Assembly (NCBI GenBank): GCA_030035585.1
Contig: CM057467.1
Location: 66,452,941-66,516,940, forward strand
Origin: Dugong dugon
Lineage: Eukaryota; Chordata; Mammalia; Sirenia; Dugongidae
Direction of reading: 5' to 3'
Length of the DNA stretch: 64,000 bases
The stretch's first letter is position 1. The number at the start of each line of letters is the position of its first letter. The position numbers and the translations under genes were made by a program. Of this stretch, positions 11,340 through 22,918 are shown piece by piece. The notes beneath the pieces were generated by a model, which was not told the origin of the DNA, did not search any database, and saw only the letters and a list, made by a program, of their open reading frames with translations.

Positions 11340-11857
11340 TGTCATGGATTGAATTGTGTCCCCAGAAAAATATCTGTCAACTTGGCTGGGTCATAATTCC
11401 CAGTATTGCATGATTGTGTAGCATTTTGTAATCTGATGTGATTTCCTTACTTGTTGTAAACTGTATCACTATGATGTATAATAAGATGGTTTAGTGGAAG
11501 TTATACTGATGAGTTCTGCAAGATTAGATAGTGTCTTAAGCCAATCTCTATTGAGATATAAAAGACAGAAGCCAGAAGAGACACATGGGGACCTCATACC
11601 ACCAAGAAAGCAGTGCCAGGAGCAGATCCTGTCCTTTGGACATGAGGTTCCTGGGCTGAGATGCTCCCAGACCAAGGGAAGACTGATGCATCACAAGGAC
11701 CTTTCCCCAGAGACGACAGAAAGAGAAAACCTTCCCCTGGAGCTGATGCCTTGAATTTGGCCTTGTAGCCTACTAGACTGTGAGAGAATAAACTTCTCTT
11801 TGTTAAAGCCATCCACCTGTGGTATTTCTGTTAGAGCAATACTAGATGACTAAGACA
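11340..11857 (+). mobile_element. Solo MaLR LTR
   Basis: Starts TGTCATGGATTGAATTG and ends ATGACTAAGACA, collinear with the LTRs at 5043 and 6788. Flanks GTAGG (11335-11339) and GTAGA (11858-11862) match at 4 of 5 positions. AATAAA lies near 11788. No internal sequence follows, so this is a solo LTR, probably from LTR-LTR recombination. Confidence 0.85.
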
Positions 11858-12328
11858 GTAGAGAATTGAAGAAAATGGCAATGTGAGGTCCTTGAGTGTC
11901 CCTGATGAAGTAGGAGGCACAGTCATCTTCTTGGGACTGCACTAAAGTGGATTATAATGAGCACAGGTGTTGATAGGCACAAGTAAAGAACTCATGGGAA
12001 GTGCCAAGGGCCCAGCTGAGATGGCATTCTTAAGTGTGCAATGGTACCAGTCTGAGCCGCTGGACTCAGCCGCTGAGATGTAGGTGTGCAGAAGATGGAT
12101 GGTGGCACTGTTCTAGAGTACAGGTTTTATGGGTGAGGAGTGGCAGAATTTCAGAGATGAAAGAGCATTGAAAGTGCTGGAGTAAAAATATCTAGTGGTA
12201 GATAATCAGCCACAGGACTCAGACTGGGTAGAGAAGAAAAAAGGCCAGGAGGAGGTTAAAGGCTCACAGAGTGGAGATGGTGTTTGACAAAAGATTTGTC
12301 AAGAGGCCATGAAGGTCCCCGTCTGAGC
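11858..12328. other. No gene recognised
   Basis: Purine-rich sequence without an exon candidate. Parts resemble ancient L2-type text, but too weakly to call. Confidence 0.4.
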
Positions 12329-12831
12329 TGTTGCAGCGGCGACGGTTGTCGGGACGGCGAAGACAGCAACCAACTGCACAACTCTTACAGAGAAGTGGGG
12401 CCAGGAGGGTCACTCTGAGGAGTTGACCCCCGGCTTCAGTCCCAGGAGTTTATTTATAGTCAATACAGCAAGCAGTGAAGCAAATAACAGAACAATGGGC
12501 TTTGGGTGAGTAACAATAAGTTTCGGGCAAGGGAGAAGGAATTCAGGTAAACAAGCCAATCAGTAACAGGGCAATAGGTTTGGGAAAACAAGTCGTGCCT
12601 AATCTCATTCTTATTGCTGACAAGTCTCCAACATGTTGTATACAGCATAGAGACCTGTGGGGGCTGCAGTTGTCAATAGTGCAGCCATGTTTAAATGGCA
12701 TATATCCCACACTGAGCAAGGACCATTGCCTGGTTTGCCAACTCTCAGGGTGGATTTGGTTATTTAGAGCGATGGGCTGCCACTATTTCTATGGAGGACA
12801 CTTCAGGGCCCTGTTTGGGACCTGTGTCACA
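12329..12831 (-). mobile_element. Candidate solo class II ERV (ERVK-like) LTR
   Basis: Read on the minus strand, a roughly 500-bp unit begins TGTGACACAGG and ends GCCGCTGCAACA. It carries a TATA box overlapping a polyadenylation signal (GACTATAAATAAACTCC, about 12450-12466) followed by a GC-rich R/U5-like end (CCGTCCCGACAACCGTCGCCG). This arrangement suits a betaretrovirus-like LTR. I see no clear target duplication at these ends, so the boundaries and class are inferred. Confidence 0.5.
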
Positions 12832-13995
12832 GAGAAAATTAAAATATAGGTAAAAGAAGTCTTGGTGAGAGGAGGAGAAGAGAGGACTCTCCTGGGGCAG
12901 ATGATCATGGAGCTGGGTTCTGAATAGGTCAGACACTGGCCAGAGAAATAAAGGGAGTACTTATGGATAAACAAATGGTCTAAACCTTATGCAGTGACCT
13001 CTGACCAAAAGCAATAATCTTTAATCTGTAGAAAAAATATTTAAATACCAAATTTCAAAAACAAGTAAGTGAAAATACAGACACATACACGCACTCACAC
13101 TCCCTGCCCCCCACCCCATAACTTTATGGCTCAGCATCAGTTTAAAATCTTGGGCTATAGCAGTTTTCCATAGCTATTTTGACTCAAATGTGCACTCCTG
13201 GAGCTGGGATGAGGAGTCAGGAGAAATGACATCAGCAGTCTCTTTTGAAGCTGATTGCTCCTTTACTCAGAAATCCAACTGGTAGCACAGGAAACTCAGG
13301 CCTGACTCTTTCATCTATTAAAGTTTGAGTAAAATACCTTTATTCTCTAGGACTTGGTTTCCCCTTCTGAAAATAAGGGATTTGGAATGACATGACTGTC
13401 TTAATCAGTGACCCTATGAGATATAAAAAATAAAAGCTTAGTTAAATCATCTGACATAAAAAGAGGTTTATTTGAAGGGCTCAGAGGAATCTTGTAGAGC
13501 CCAGTATCCTGCAGTATAGCTGGACTTTACATCTTTAACATCCATCCGTCTGTTCTTTGTGTGTGTGTTCACATTGTTTCTCATCTCTGCTTCCTTCTTT
13601 GTTGCTGCTTCATTTACACCTTATCTCTACCCTTAGTTATCAGTGACAGATAGTGGCTATCACCTCTGAATCTGCCCTGGTCTATGGCCTTAGTTTCCAG
13701 AATCTTTTGGTCATATTTTTTATCTTTTGATTCCAATACCAAACAGGGAGAGAATCTAATTGACTTAGCCTGAATCAGGTGTCCACAACATTGTGACATG
13801 GAGGCTAAAAATCACATGACACAAACATGCCACGAATGGACCCATGGAGGCTTTTCCCAAGAAGGAGGCATGAGCCTGGCATGCTTCTTAAAGATATCTC
13901 ATACAATGACTTTTAAGGCTTCTTCATTTTCTAAAAGAATATAATTCATGAGTGTATATGTTTCATACAGTTTCATATGCAATTTCTTCTATATT
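12832..13995. other. No gene recognised
   Basis: Unique-looking sequence with short CA runs near 13081-13105. No exon or repeat assigned. Confidence 0.45.
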
Positions 13996-14338
13996 TATTG
14001 TTGTTATTGCTATCTGCCATCAAGTTGGCCCCTATTCATGGTGACCTCATGCAAATTGGAACAAAATTTTGCCTGGTCCTGTGCCTTCCCTGACTGTGGA
14101 TCATACCATTGTGATCAATAGGGTTTTCATTGGCTGAGTTTCAGAAGTAGATTGCCAGGCCTTTTTTCCTAGTCTGCCTTGGTCTGGAAGCTCCACTGAA
14201 ACCTGTTTAGCATCATAGCAACATGCAAGCCTCCAGTGACAGTTGGTTAGTGGCTGTGCATGAGGTACATTGGCCAGAATAGATCTTGGGTCTCCTGCAT
14301 GGAAGGCAAGAATTCTACCACTGAACTACCACTACCCC
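13996..14338 (-). mobile_element. tRNA-Gly-headed SINE with RTE body and tail, copy 1
   Basis: On the minus strand the head near 14338 reads like tRNA-Gly (GTAGTTCAGTGGTAGAATTC, CTTCCATGCAGGAGACCC). A body with AACAGGTTTCAGTGGAGCTTCCAGAC and GGCCTGGCAATCTACTTCTG follows, and the end at 13996 has the ATAACAACAATA tail. Structure is the same as at 25230 and 56441. About 340 bp, full length. Confidence 0.85.
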
Positions 14339-15616
14339 TACTGCTATGTTTGTAGGTACCTCTCCATGTATTGTTCCCTCAAGCCCTTCATTATATAGTC
14401 TTTCCCTGTCACAAGCTCTGTCTCAGTAGCTAATCTTTATTTATATAGTGTCTAGCTCAAGGGTTCCCTGGCATATAGCGTATGTAATAGAAAAGTTATT
14501 GCTAGTTTAGTGAGTCTCTTCTCCACACAGGTCTCTAAAGAGCCTTGGGACCCAATGAAGACTTTCACTTTCATGAACTCCTTGATTTCAAAATACTCAG
14601 CTGATGATTGCATTCACTAGAAGCACAACTACAAATACATACAAATTGTCTATGAAGACTTGGACTTGTGTCAAGAAATAGCCCAAAGCAACAGAACACA
14701 GGTACAGAAAAAAATTGTTGAGGAATCCACAGAAAATAAGCACATGAGAGATTCAGAAGCTTTGAATTCTATCCTACACTCTACCTAAGCTCTACCTCTG
14801 ACCTTAAAGAATATTATTTCTCTTTCTTTTCTCTCTTTTATGCCATCAGACTAGCCATACACTAAGAGCCTAAGCAATGCTATTATAAAAGGAATCAAAG
14901 GATGGTCTGGAAGTACAGGAGAATGGCTCCTGCACAAGCCTGAGGCAGTTAGGGGTATCAGGGAAAGTAACCCAGAAGAAGTATCCAGAAATCCCATTAC
15001 TCATTTGTAACATATAAAGTTAGCCGTCTCCAGTGAAGATGCAGACAGAGCAATCACAGAAGCTGGGTGCATTATCTTAGACATGTTTTTCTATGCCAGA
15101 TTTTATAGCACATGAAGCACACTCTACCATCCTCCCAGCCCCCCTGCCCACACAAAGACTTCCCTTACCCCCTGCAGGCTACTTACATCAAATCCTAGTG
15201 TAGATTAAGAGGAGCAATCTCCCAATTATTTAGACTCCCCATAGGCAACTCTGGTACAAGTTCAAGCTTGCTTCCTGTTCTTTACTTGATAAATTCTGAC
15301 AGCATGTCAGCTCTGTCCTCCCTTCAATGACCATTGAATATTGATGGGTGGAGCAGGTGTGCTTCCTAGGGTGAAAATAAAATGATAGTCTGAACACCAA
15401 GCCATTTTCAAGAGCAAAATCCCACTGTTATCTGGATGGAAACAAGGAACTGTCTCTCTCACATCATATCACAGTTCTGGGGTGACGGAGTGAGGTACAT
15501 GATGCTGGTTCTTGACAGACCCCCTGAAAAATCAAGCTAGAGTGAAAAATGGTGGCAAAATCCTCCTTTGAGGCCTCTGCAGTGCATCTGCTGAAACAGG
15601 ATTGGCAATACTTCCT
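14339..15616. other. No gene recognised
   Basis: Unique-looking sequence; no exon or repeat that I can defend. Confidence 0.4.
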
Positions 15617-16213
15617 CTGGTGGTTCTCAGCCAGGGTAGGAATGGCCGCCCAAGGTGCTGCTTAGAAATGTGTGGGACACTTTGGGGTGTCTTGAGGAGA
15701 AAAAGAAGTTGCTACTGGCATTTCCACCACCTGTCTGTCAGTTTTTCATACTGTGGTGGCTTGCATGTTGCTATGATCCTGGAAGCTATGTCACCAGTAT
15801 TTCAAATACCAGCAGGGTCTCCCGTGGTGGACAGATTTCAGCAGAGATTCCAGACTAAGACAGACGAAGTAGAAAGGCCTGGGGATTTTCTTCCAAAAAG
15901 TAGTTAATGAAAACCCTATGGGTCACAACAGAATATTATCCAATATAGTGCTGGAAGATGAACCCCCTACATTGGAATGCACTCAGAATACACAGTGACT
16001 GCACTAATGAACTCAAGTATACCAACAACTGTGAAGATGGCCCAGGACCAGGCAATGTTTTATTCTGTTGTACATGGGGTCACTATGAGTCAGAACCAAC
16101 TTGAAGGCAAACAACAATAACAACAACTCTTGCGTTTAGTGCCTGGAGGCCAAGGATGCATAGCTCAGTTCTTCAAGGTGAAGAATTGCTCTGGAAAAAA
16201 TACCAATAGGGCT
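15617..16213 (+). mobile_element. MER5-like hAT fragment split by an RTE derivative
   Basis: The left part (15617-15723) has TGGTGGTTCTCAGCCAGGG and TTGCTACTGGCATTT. The right part (16129-16213) resumes with TTTAGTGCCTGGAGGCCAAGGATGC and AAGAATTGCTCTGG, the order of MER5-type non-autonomous hAT elements. Confidence 0.65.
15724..16128 (+). mobile_element. Internally deleted RTE (BovB-clade) derivative
   Basis: The first ~270 bp match the 5' end of the RTE copy at 52600 (CACCTGTCTGTCAGTTTTTCATACTG, GGTATTTCAAATACCAGCAGGG). The last ~130 bp match RTE 3' ends (GAAGATGGCCCAGGACCAGGCAATG, CACTATGAGTCAGAACC, CAACAATAACAACAA). The whole coding part is missing. Flanks GCATTT and GCGTTT may be a short target duplication. 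Confidence 0.8.
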
Positions 16214-17645
16214 CTGTAGCTAAACCATGACTGATTTTCCAGGGCAATAATGCGCAAGACTCTTTCTTTTCCACACAAGATCCCTTTTTCACAACAACCA
16301 GGCTGTCGTCCTGTGTCCATGTGTCACCAAGCCCACTGTGAATCTATCATCTAAATTAGTGTCTTCACACCATCTGGTTCACACATCCTGTGAAAGAATT
16401 ACAAGAAAAAAAAGAAAAAACTTCATACCCCCTCACACAGTTTTTAGTTGACATCTACAATTCTTCATTGTAAATGTAAATAGTTGCAGAGGATGTAATT
16501 TACAGCGTATTGTAAAAACTAACATTTAAATGTAAAACTGTTTCATTACTCTTTTAAATGTATTCAATGGAATCTAAATACTAGGGTGATTTTAATACCC
16601 ACTATCATCCATTTTAAAAATACATGAACAAGCTCTTCTTTAACAATAAGAAATCTCACTTCCTTACTTTTTCTCCTTGAACTTGTTTTTTTAATTCACT
16701 TTCCCCACACAATTTTATCCTAATGTAATTCATTTGTTATGCTTGGAGGTCTTTTACTGATCAACTGATCAAATTTCTCTGAAACAAAAATGTGTATATA
16801 AATTTGATATTTCTCATTTCCTGGGACATAGAATTCTGGTAATTTTTTTCTACTAGATTGAGTTATTATTACAATTATTATTCATACATTAATCAAAACC
16901 ACATACATATATTTTTTAAATTTAATAAATAATTATTAAAAATAAAAACAAAATTCTATTAGAAATGCATCTCGGAGAAAATTTTTTTATTAGTTCGTAT
17001 GTCCATAGATGAATACTACTTATAACTAGGATGAAACAGGAGTCAATATCAGTTTTGTTCTTATTATTCTATTTATTTTTCAAATGTAAGAACTGAGAAA
17101 ACATTTTCACATAAGTAAGTGGATAGATATGGACAGATTTTGTTATAGAAACTTTACTCATTTTTTTACATCTCCTTCTAAATAATATCCTAAAAATCAT
17201 AGTGTAGTCTTTTGTCAAAAATTATTTTTTAATTATTCATCAGCTGACAGTTTTATTAGGTCCTCCTTCAATGTTGCTGAAAGCAAAGTAAAGGCAACCC
17301 CATTGCCAAAAGATTTGTGACCCAAGCTCTGGCCCATTCACTTTCCTAACTCTTCACTGATTTTTTGAGTTGTTCTTTGTTGCCTATGAGGTTTCTTCTG
17401 CTGGAGCAATGTACCCTAGAGAGGTTAGGATGGGTGAGAGGTCCCCATTTCTTTTGCAGAAAAAGGTGATTCCTAAAGGAAAGGAAGAAAAAGAGAACCT
17501 TCCTCAGGCAGTTGAGGTTTAGAAAAGATGTTATGTGGAAGTTGTAGCAAAAAAAACATTTGCATGCCCTAGTGCCTCTTGTAGATTGTTTTTGGTCACC
17601 CAACTATATACATACCTGAGTCTGAAGTTCTATATTCTAAATAAA
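16214..17645. other. No gene recognised; AT-rich
   Basis: Long AT-rich, single-copy-looking stretch with poly-A/T tracts. No open frame of note. Confidence 0.45.
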
Positions 17646-17646
17646 T

Positions 17647-17861
17647 GGAGAGGTCCTTAGTGATGCAAATGGCTAAGCATGTGAGTTCTAATCAAAAAGT
17701 TGGCAATTTAAACCCACCCAGAGACACCTTGGAAGAAAGGCCTGGTGATCTGCTCCCAAAAGTCCATAGCCTTTGAAACTCTATGAAGTACAGTTCTACC
17801 TTACAACACATGGTGTCACTCTGAGTCAGAATGGACTCTATGGCAACTTTTTTTTTTTTTT
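17647..17861 (+). mobile_element. AfroSINE
   Basis: Older, longer subfamily: a diverged head, AATTTAAACCCACCCAGAGAC, GGCCTGGTGATCTGCTCCC, CAGTTCTACCTTACAACACATGG, and a GTCAGAATGGACTCTATGGCAAC end with a T tract. Confidence 0.85.
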
Positions 17862-17919
17862 ATAGTTCTTCCTCCCCATGTCTTTTGCTCTATCTAGGCT
17901 CCTATCATCTCTCATCTAG

Positions 17920-18245
17920 ACCAGAAATTTGTGAAATCTGTTGTCAGAAATATAATGTCGGCCTTTATAATTTTACATATGTAATTTAAAATTTCCTAGT
18001 GACTATATTAAAAAAAGTAAAAAGAAACAGATATTAATATTAAAAACATATATTTAACCCAATATATCCAAAATATTTAAATATGTATAAAAATTATTAG
18101 TGTTGTATTTTATATTCTTTTGTTTGTATTTGAGCCTTTGAAATTTTACCTTTACAGTAGATCTCAATTTGGGCTAGCCACATTTTAAGTGCTCAGTAGG
18201 CTCATGTGGCTAGTGACTACCATATTCGACATTGCAGCTCTATCT
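17920..18245 (+). repeat. Ancient ~300-bp DNA-transposon-like repeat, copy 2
   Basis: Second copy of the repeat at 1808-2115, opposite orientation. Landmarks: AATTTAAAATTTCCTAGTGAC, AACCCAATATATCCAAAATAT, GATCTCAATTTGGGCTAGCC and CATGTGGCTAGTGACTACCATATT. Confidence 0.55.
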
Positions 18246-18279
18246 TGCTGTTAGACTAGGCATTGTTTAGCTTTCACTT

Positions 18280-18560
18280 GAACTTTGGATGACTCTCCAC
18301 TGCCCTCAGTATAAAGTCCAAATTCCTTAACATGGCCAACATCCTTGATGATCAGCTCCTAACTTACATCTCGAGTCTCATAGCTCACCACTCTTTCTCC
18401 TTCAAGCACCAAAACACCTGAATAATTCTGAGCTCCCCTTGACCATTTCTCTTTCTTATTTGGTGGTCTCTTTACCGCATCTGTCCCGCTATGCTATGAT
18501 CCTCCTAACCCACCTCCCTGTCTGTGCTGTTTTATAATTAGTATAAGGCTGGCACGAGAG
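18280..18560 (+). repeat. L2-like LINE remnant
   Basis: L2 3'-end wording: CTCCACTGCCCTCAGTATAAAGTCC, CTTAACATGGCCAAC, GATGATCAGCTCCTAAC and CTCTTTCTCCTTC. Confidence 0.55.
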
Positions 18561-18819
18561 CTGGCCTGAATAAATAATTAGTGAATAAGTCACTTAATAA
18601 ATGTATTAATGAATAAATCTACCTGATGAAGGGGAAAAAAAGAGCCAGCAATTACATTTGCAGAAAGAGGTGGGAGAGCTTATGGGAAGACATTTATGAT
18701 GTCTCTTTTTGCTAATTTGCTTAAATACAAAGATAAAATACTTCTCCAGGAGACGGGGGGGTGGGGGGGAACCTGGTTGAGCAATTGTGTCCACTGCCTC
18801 TACCATATCAGAAAGGGGC

Positions 18820-19400
18820 CTAACTGCAAATGAGAGTAAGCAGGGGGGATGTGCCTCTATCTATAAGAAGCAACATCTTGCCAAGCCCAGATCTCACAAG
18901 GAGCTACTCAGAGCAGTTTGCAGACTATATTTAAAGCAGGTAGTTATCCCAAAGGCATAAGTCTAAGGATGCAAGTTCCTCCATCGCTATCTGCAGAGGT
19001 GAAACATCCTCTCCCTTATGGCTTTTAAAATTAAGACATAATCAATAGCCCCAATAATGGAAGTTGAGAATTGAAGCTGTGTAGAAATCTCCCCCCGGCC
19101 TGCTAATAATATCACAGAAGTCTTTGCCCAAAATTAAAAGATGTTATCATATTGCAGAACTGGCCATGTTAAGGACTTCAGCTCCTTGGATAATGAAAAA
19201 GCCCATTCCATGGCTTTGAACCACTACAGGGGCCCTAAGCTTTCAGAAAGCTGCTTTTTGCAGCCTGGTCTTTCTTCCCAGATTCTTTTGTTCGCAGAAG
19301 TGCAATTGCAGGTCAAGGAAATTGATAAATTCACCTTGTTTCCAACCTCATCGCACACAGAAGAGGGTGGTGGACAATATGTAATTTTTCGGTTAAATTA
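18820..19400. other. Unique-looking segment, possible conserved non-coding element
   Basis: No interspersed repeat is recognisable here, unlike its surroundings. It is less AT-rich than its flanks and has several homeobox-type TAAT cores (19030-19110) and a CTAATAATATCACAG stretch. An 88-codon open frame at 19141-19407 has no family features. That it is conserved is only a guess. Confidence 0.25.
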
Positions 19401-19449
19401 CATTTAAGATAAATACACATATACCAGTAACATGTAAGTATTCACTTAT

Positions 19450-19560
19450 TTAAACAAGTATTGAGTCCTTAATATGTACATAGAGCTGTGCTGGGGTACA
19501 GTGATAAATTAGACCACTTCCTTATGCTAAGGATTTTAAAGTCTAGTGTTGGAGACAGAA
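19450..19560 (-). repeat. L2-like LINE remnant
   Basis: Antisense L2 text: TATTGAGTCCTTAATATGTAC, GCTGTGCTGGGGTACAGTGATAAATTAGAC and AAAGTCTAGTG. Confidence 0.5.
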
Positions 19561-20490
19561 ATATATATAACTACCTGAGTCCAGTACCTAAAAACAGAGA
19601 ATCTCACGTCATGGTTGTTAAGTAGTAATGTAATCTGGGGATTTAGGAGCTGTAGTCCAGGATTATTACAGTCCCAACAGCCAATGAGTGATCAGCACAC
19701 AGCAGGTGCCCAACAGATATTGGATGATTGAATGAATGAATGGAGCTTTGATTTTTCTCCTTCTTTCCATATTAGCAATCCTAGCTCTCCTTTCTTCTCA
19801 AAACGTTCAAGTAAAGGGGAAAGAGGGAAGTGGGAGAGGAAGAGATTAGAAAATTGGAAAAAAATCTCTGCTTACTTGTCAAGCCAACAATTTAGGCACC
19901 CTTCCTGGATTTTCCATTGAAATTTTTATGAAAAATTACCATAACAATATGCCAAATACATCCTACCAGAATTACCATTGGGGATCCTATTTTGTTGTAA
20001 AATATTTCTTGGTGAAACTGAAAAATGTCCTTTTTGGGAGAACACTTCAGTGGAGACTCTACTCCCCAAGGCGCCTGAAGCTTACTATCTAGGATGTGCT
20101 CAGGCAATGGGGAGACTTTGACCTTGGTATTTTAGAAACACCATAAATATAGTGATTTGCATGCAACTTATGTTTGCCTGGAAGATTCATGTGCACATAT
20201 GGCAAACAGTGAAAATGTAATATTTTGCTAAATTCCCTATTAAACACCAGGATATTTGTTTCACATCATTGTTAATTGCTCTGATATTTGTGAGCAAACA
20301 GAAGTTTTGTCTCTCTTGCTTAACTGAAATTGTATCATAAGAAAACAGAAGTGTTGAAAATGACTGTATATGTATGCACATACACGGCTATAGGCTTTCA
20401 AACATTCATTCATTTAAGAAAGTATTATTTAATTATTTCTAAGCGGAACACACTCTGGTTGGGACTGAGGAAAGGGAACCTGAACAGACT
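19561..20490. other. No gene recognised
   Basis: Mixed unique sequence. Short open frames on both strands near 19732-20381 lack any family features. Confidence 0.4.
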
Positions 20491-20494
20491 CTAA

Positions 20495-20675
20495 CTGAGG
20501 CCCTACTGTGTGTCAAGCTCTTTGCATATGTTATCGTATTATACCTTCACAGTCATCAGTGAATTTTGTATTGTTATCCCCCTTTTAAAAGTGAGGAATC
20601 AAAGATTCAGAGAAGTTAAATAATTTACCCAGGGTTACATAGTAAGTGGCAGAGCTAGGATTTAAATTTGTCAAA
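20495..20675 (-). repeat. MIR SINE remnant
   Basis: Antisense MIR: CCTACTGTGTGTCAAGCTCTTTGC, GTGAGGAATCAAAGATTCAGAGAAG, TTACATAGTAAGTGGCAGAGCTAGGATTT. Confidence 0.8.
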
Positions 20676-20837
20676 TTTAAAAACATGATTATTAACTAAG
20701 GAGTTTGATACCACCAAAACAGTACACAAAGATAAATAATATTTCTTGTCCACTTGTAGCTTGCTTTTAGTCTAAATCAGTGGTTCTCATGCAGGGGTAA
20801 TTTGTCTTCCAGGGGATGTATGGCAATGTCTGGAGAC

Positions 20838-21613
20838 TTTTTTTTTTTTTTTTTTGGTGGTGAAACTATACACACCAAAACATTCACCAGTTCAAAAATT
20901 TCTACATGTAAAATTCAGTGACATAGATTACATTCTTCATATTGTACAACCGTTATTACTATCCTTTTCCAAGATATTCCACCTCTGTTAACATAAACTC
21001 AATGTCCCCTAAGCAAAAACTCCTGCTTTTCCCCTCTTTCCCACCCCTGGTAACCACTAGTAATGTTTGTTTTCTACATATTTGCTTATCTCATTTAAGT
21101 GAGATCATACAGTAGTTTTCCTTTTGTGGCTCAACCTTATTTCACTCAACATAAAGTTTTCAAGGTTCATCTGTGTTGTAGCATGTATCAGGATTTCATT
21201 TCTCATTATGACTCAGTAATATTCCATTAGAAGCCATGGTGGTACAGTGGTTAAACACTCAACAGCAGTTTAACTGAAAGGTCTGAAGTATGAACCCATC
21301 AGCAGATCTGCGGAGAAAGATGTGGCGGTCTGCTTCCTTAAGGATTACAGCCTTAGAAACCCTATGGGGCAGTTCTACTCTGTACTATAGGGTCGCTATG
21401 AGTCGGAATCAACTTGATGGGAATGGGTTTTAATATTCCATTGTATAAATATACCACATTTTGTTTATCCATTGATCTGTTGATGGACAGTTTTGTTGTT
21501 TCCACCTTTTGGCTATTGTGAATAGCACTGCAATGAACATTGCTGTACAGGTTTCTGTTTGCTGTCCTGCTTTCATTTCTTTTGGATATTTTCCTAGGAT
21601 TGGGATTGCTGGG
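20838..21613 (-). mobile_element. 5'-truncated L1 inserted in MER5A
   Basis: Starts with a T tract (the antisense poly(A)), then 3' UTR text shared with 30215-30320 and 60780 (AAAATTTCTACATG, AATTCAGTGAC). It ends in ORF2 C-terminal coding sequence on the minus strand (TIAKRWKQ and WYIYTMEY blocks, 21430-21600). TGGAGAC occurs on both sides (to 20837, and 21614-21620), the target duplication. It is split by an AfroSINE. Confidence 0.85.
21229..21430 (+). mobile_element. AfroSINE inserted in the L1
   Basis: Head AGAAGCCATGGTGGTACAG, then CTGCTTCCTTAAGGATTACAGCC, CTATAGGGTCGCTATGAGTCGG and GGGAATGGGTTT. A perfect 12-bp target duplication TAATATTCCATT lies at 21217-21228 and 21431-21442. Confidence 0.95.
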
Positions 21614-21776
21614 TGGAGACATTTTTTTATTGTCACCACTGTGGGGGTACTACTGGTATGTAATGGATAGAGTCCTGAGGTATTTCCAAATCTCCTACAA
21701 TACACAAAACAGCTTTCGCAAAATGTTATCTGGTCCAAAATGTCAATAATGCTGAGGGAGAAACCCTGGTCTAAAT

Positions 21777-22705
21777 GAGGATAGAAAATATCACATTAGC
21801 TGAAGTTTTTTTTTCAGTTGTTAATAACTTAAATAAGTGATGACAACTAATTTAAGCTTTTTTATGAATTATTAGAAGGATATTGAAGTATCTTGTATTA
21901 TTAAGAGTTAACCCAAATCTCAGGAATGGAGGAGGGTTGTTCAAGCATCTCAGTCAGTAACGAGAATCCATGGGCTTTCCTCTCTAGGACACTGCTTTAA
22001 ACGCATCTCACTCAGCTTTTAGAGCATTCAATGATCTCCCTCTAGGAAAAAAAGCAGTTGTATGGGCTCAGTTTAGTTCAGGTGACTGCTTGGGATACTG
22101 TGGTACAGCGTGACTCGCCCTTCTGTAGTAGAGACTGTTTCCAGAAAAGGTAGTCTCCCTAAGATAAGTCCACTACCAACCTGCGTTTGTAGATAACAGG
22201 AATTTGCGTACATAGATAATATGTATTGCATGAGTTCAAGGTGAGAGGTGTTGTGGATCATCTTTATCTTCTCAGCAACAGAGATATAAAAATATAAATA
22301 ATTGTTATAATTTTTAAAAACCCTACGTATTGTTTTAGATTTTGACTAGATTTCTAGAGTTTTCAGAGTTCGTTTGGGCTTGATGAGATCTTTAGTTCTG
22401 AAGCTATAATTTATCTGCTAACGATCATAAAATCTATTTAGCTTACCTCTTTAGGAAACTAGGCCTTTGCTCATAGCCCTCACCTTGCCTGCAAAGCCAT
22501 CAACCCATTTCTCTGCTTCCAGTGCTATAAGGCACTGCAATTTGAATTCAGGTTTATAATTCAGCATATGTTTACAGAACATCCATTATGTTCTAATCAC
22601 TATGTTAAAACCTTATCTACTATTTTTTAAATAACCCAGTGAGGCGACAAGGCTCACAGAGGTGAAGTACCTTGCCCAATTTTGCATAGTTTGTGAATGG
22701 AGGAA
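21777..22705. other. No gene recognised
   Basis: Unique sequence. An MIR-like antisense patch near 22560-22690 (ACAGAACATCCATTATGTTC, GAGGTGAAGTACCTTGCCCAA) is too diverged to bound. Confidence 0.4.
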
Positions 22706-22918
22706 GGAGCCTTGGTGGCTTGACAGCTAAGCATTTGGATGCTAACGGAAAGGTTGGCAGTTCGAAACCATCCAGAAGCTCCGTTGGAGAAAGACCTGGA
22801 GATCTGCTCCCATAAAGATTACAGCCAAGAAAACCAAACCGTATGGAGCAGTTCTACTCTGTCACATGGGGTCACTATGAGTCGAAAATTGACTCACCTG
22901 CACCCAGTAACAACAACA
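22706..22918 (+). mobile_element. AfroSINE
   Basis: Longer subfamily: head GGAGCCTTGGTGGC, B box GGCAGTTCGAAACC, AAGACCTGGAGATCTGCTCCC, GTCACATGGGGTCACTATGAG, and a CAGTAACAACAACA end. Flanks share GTGAAT (about 22692 and 22919). Confidence 0.92.

Larger units (their letters stand above)
20778..21768 (+). mobile_element. MER5A (hAT-Charlie MITE) interrupted by an L1
   Basis: The left part (20778-20837) starts CAGTGGTTCTCATG and runs to GGCAATGTCTGGAGAC. The right part (21614-21768) resumes TGGAGACATTTTTTTATTGTCACC and ends GAGAAACCCTG. A perfect 8-bp target duplication, GTCTAAAT, flanks it at 20770-20777 and 21769-21776, as hAT transposition makes. Confidence 0.85.
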
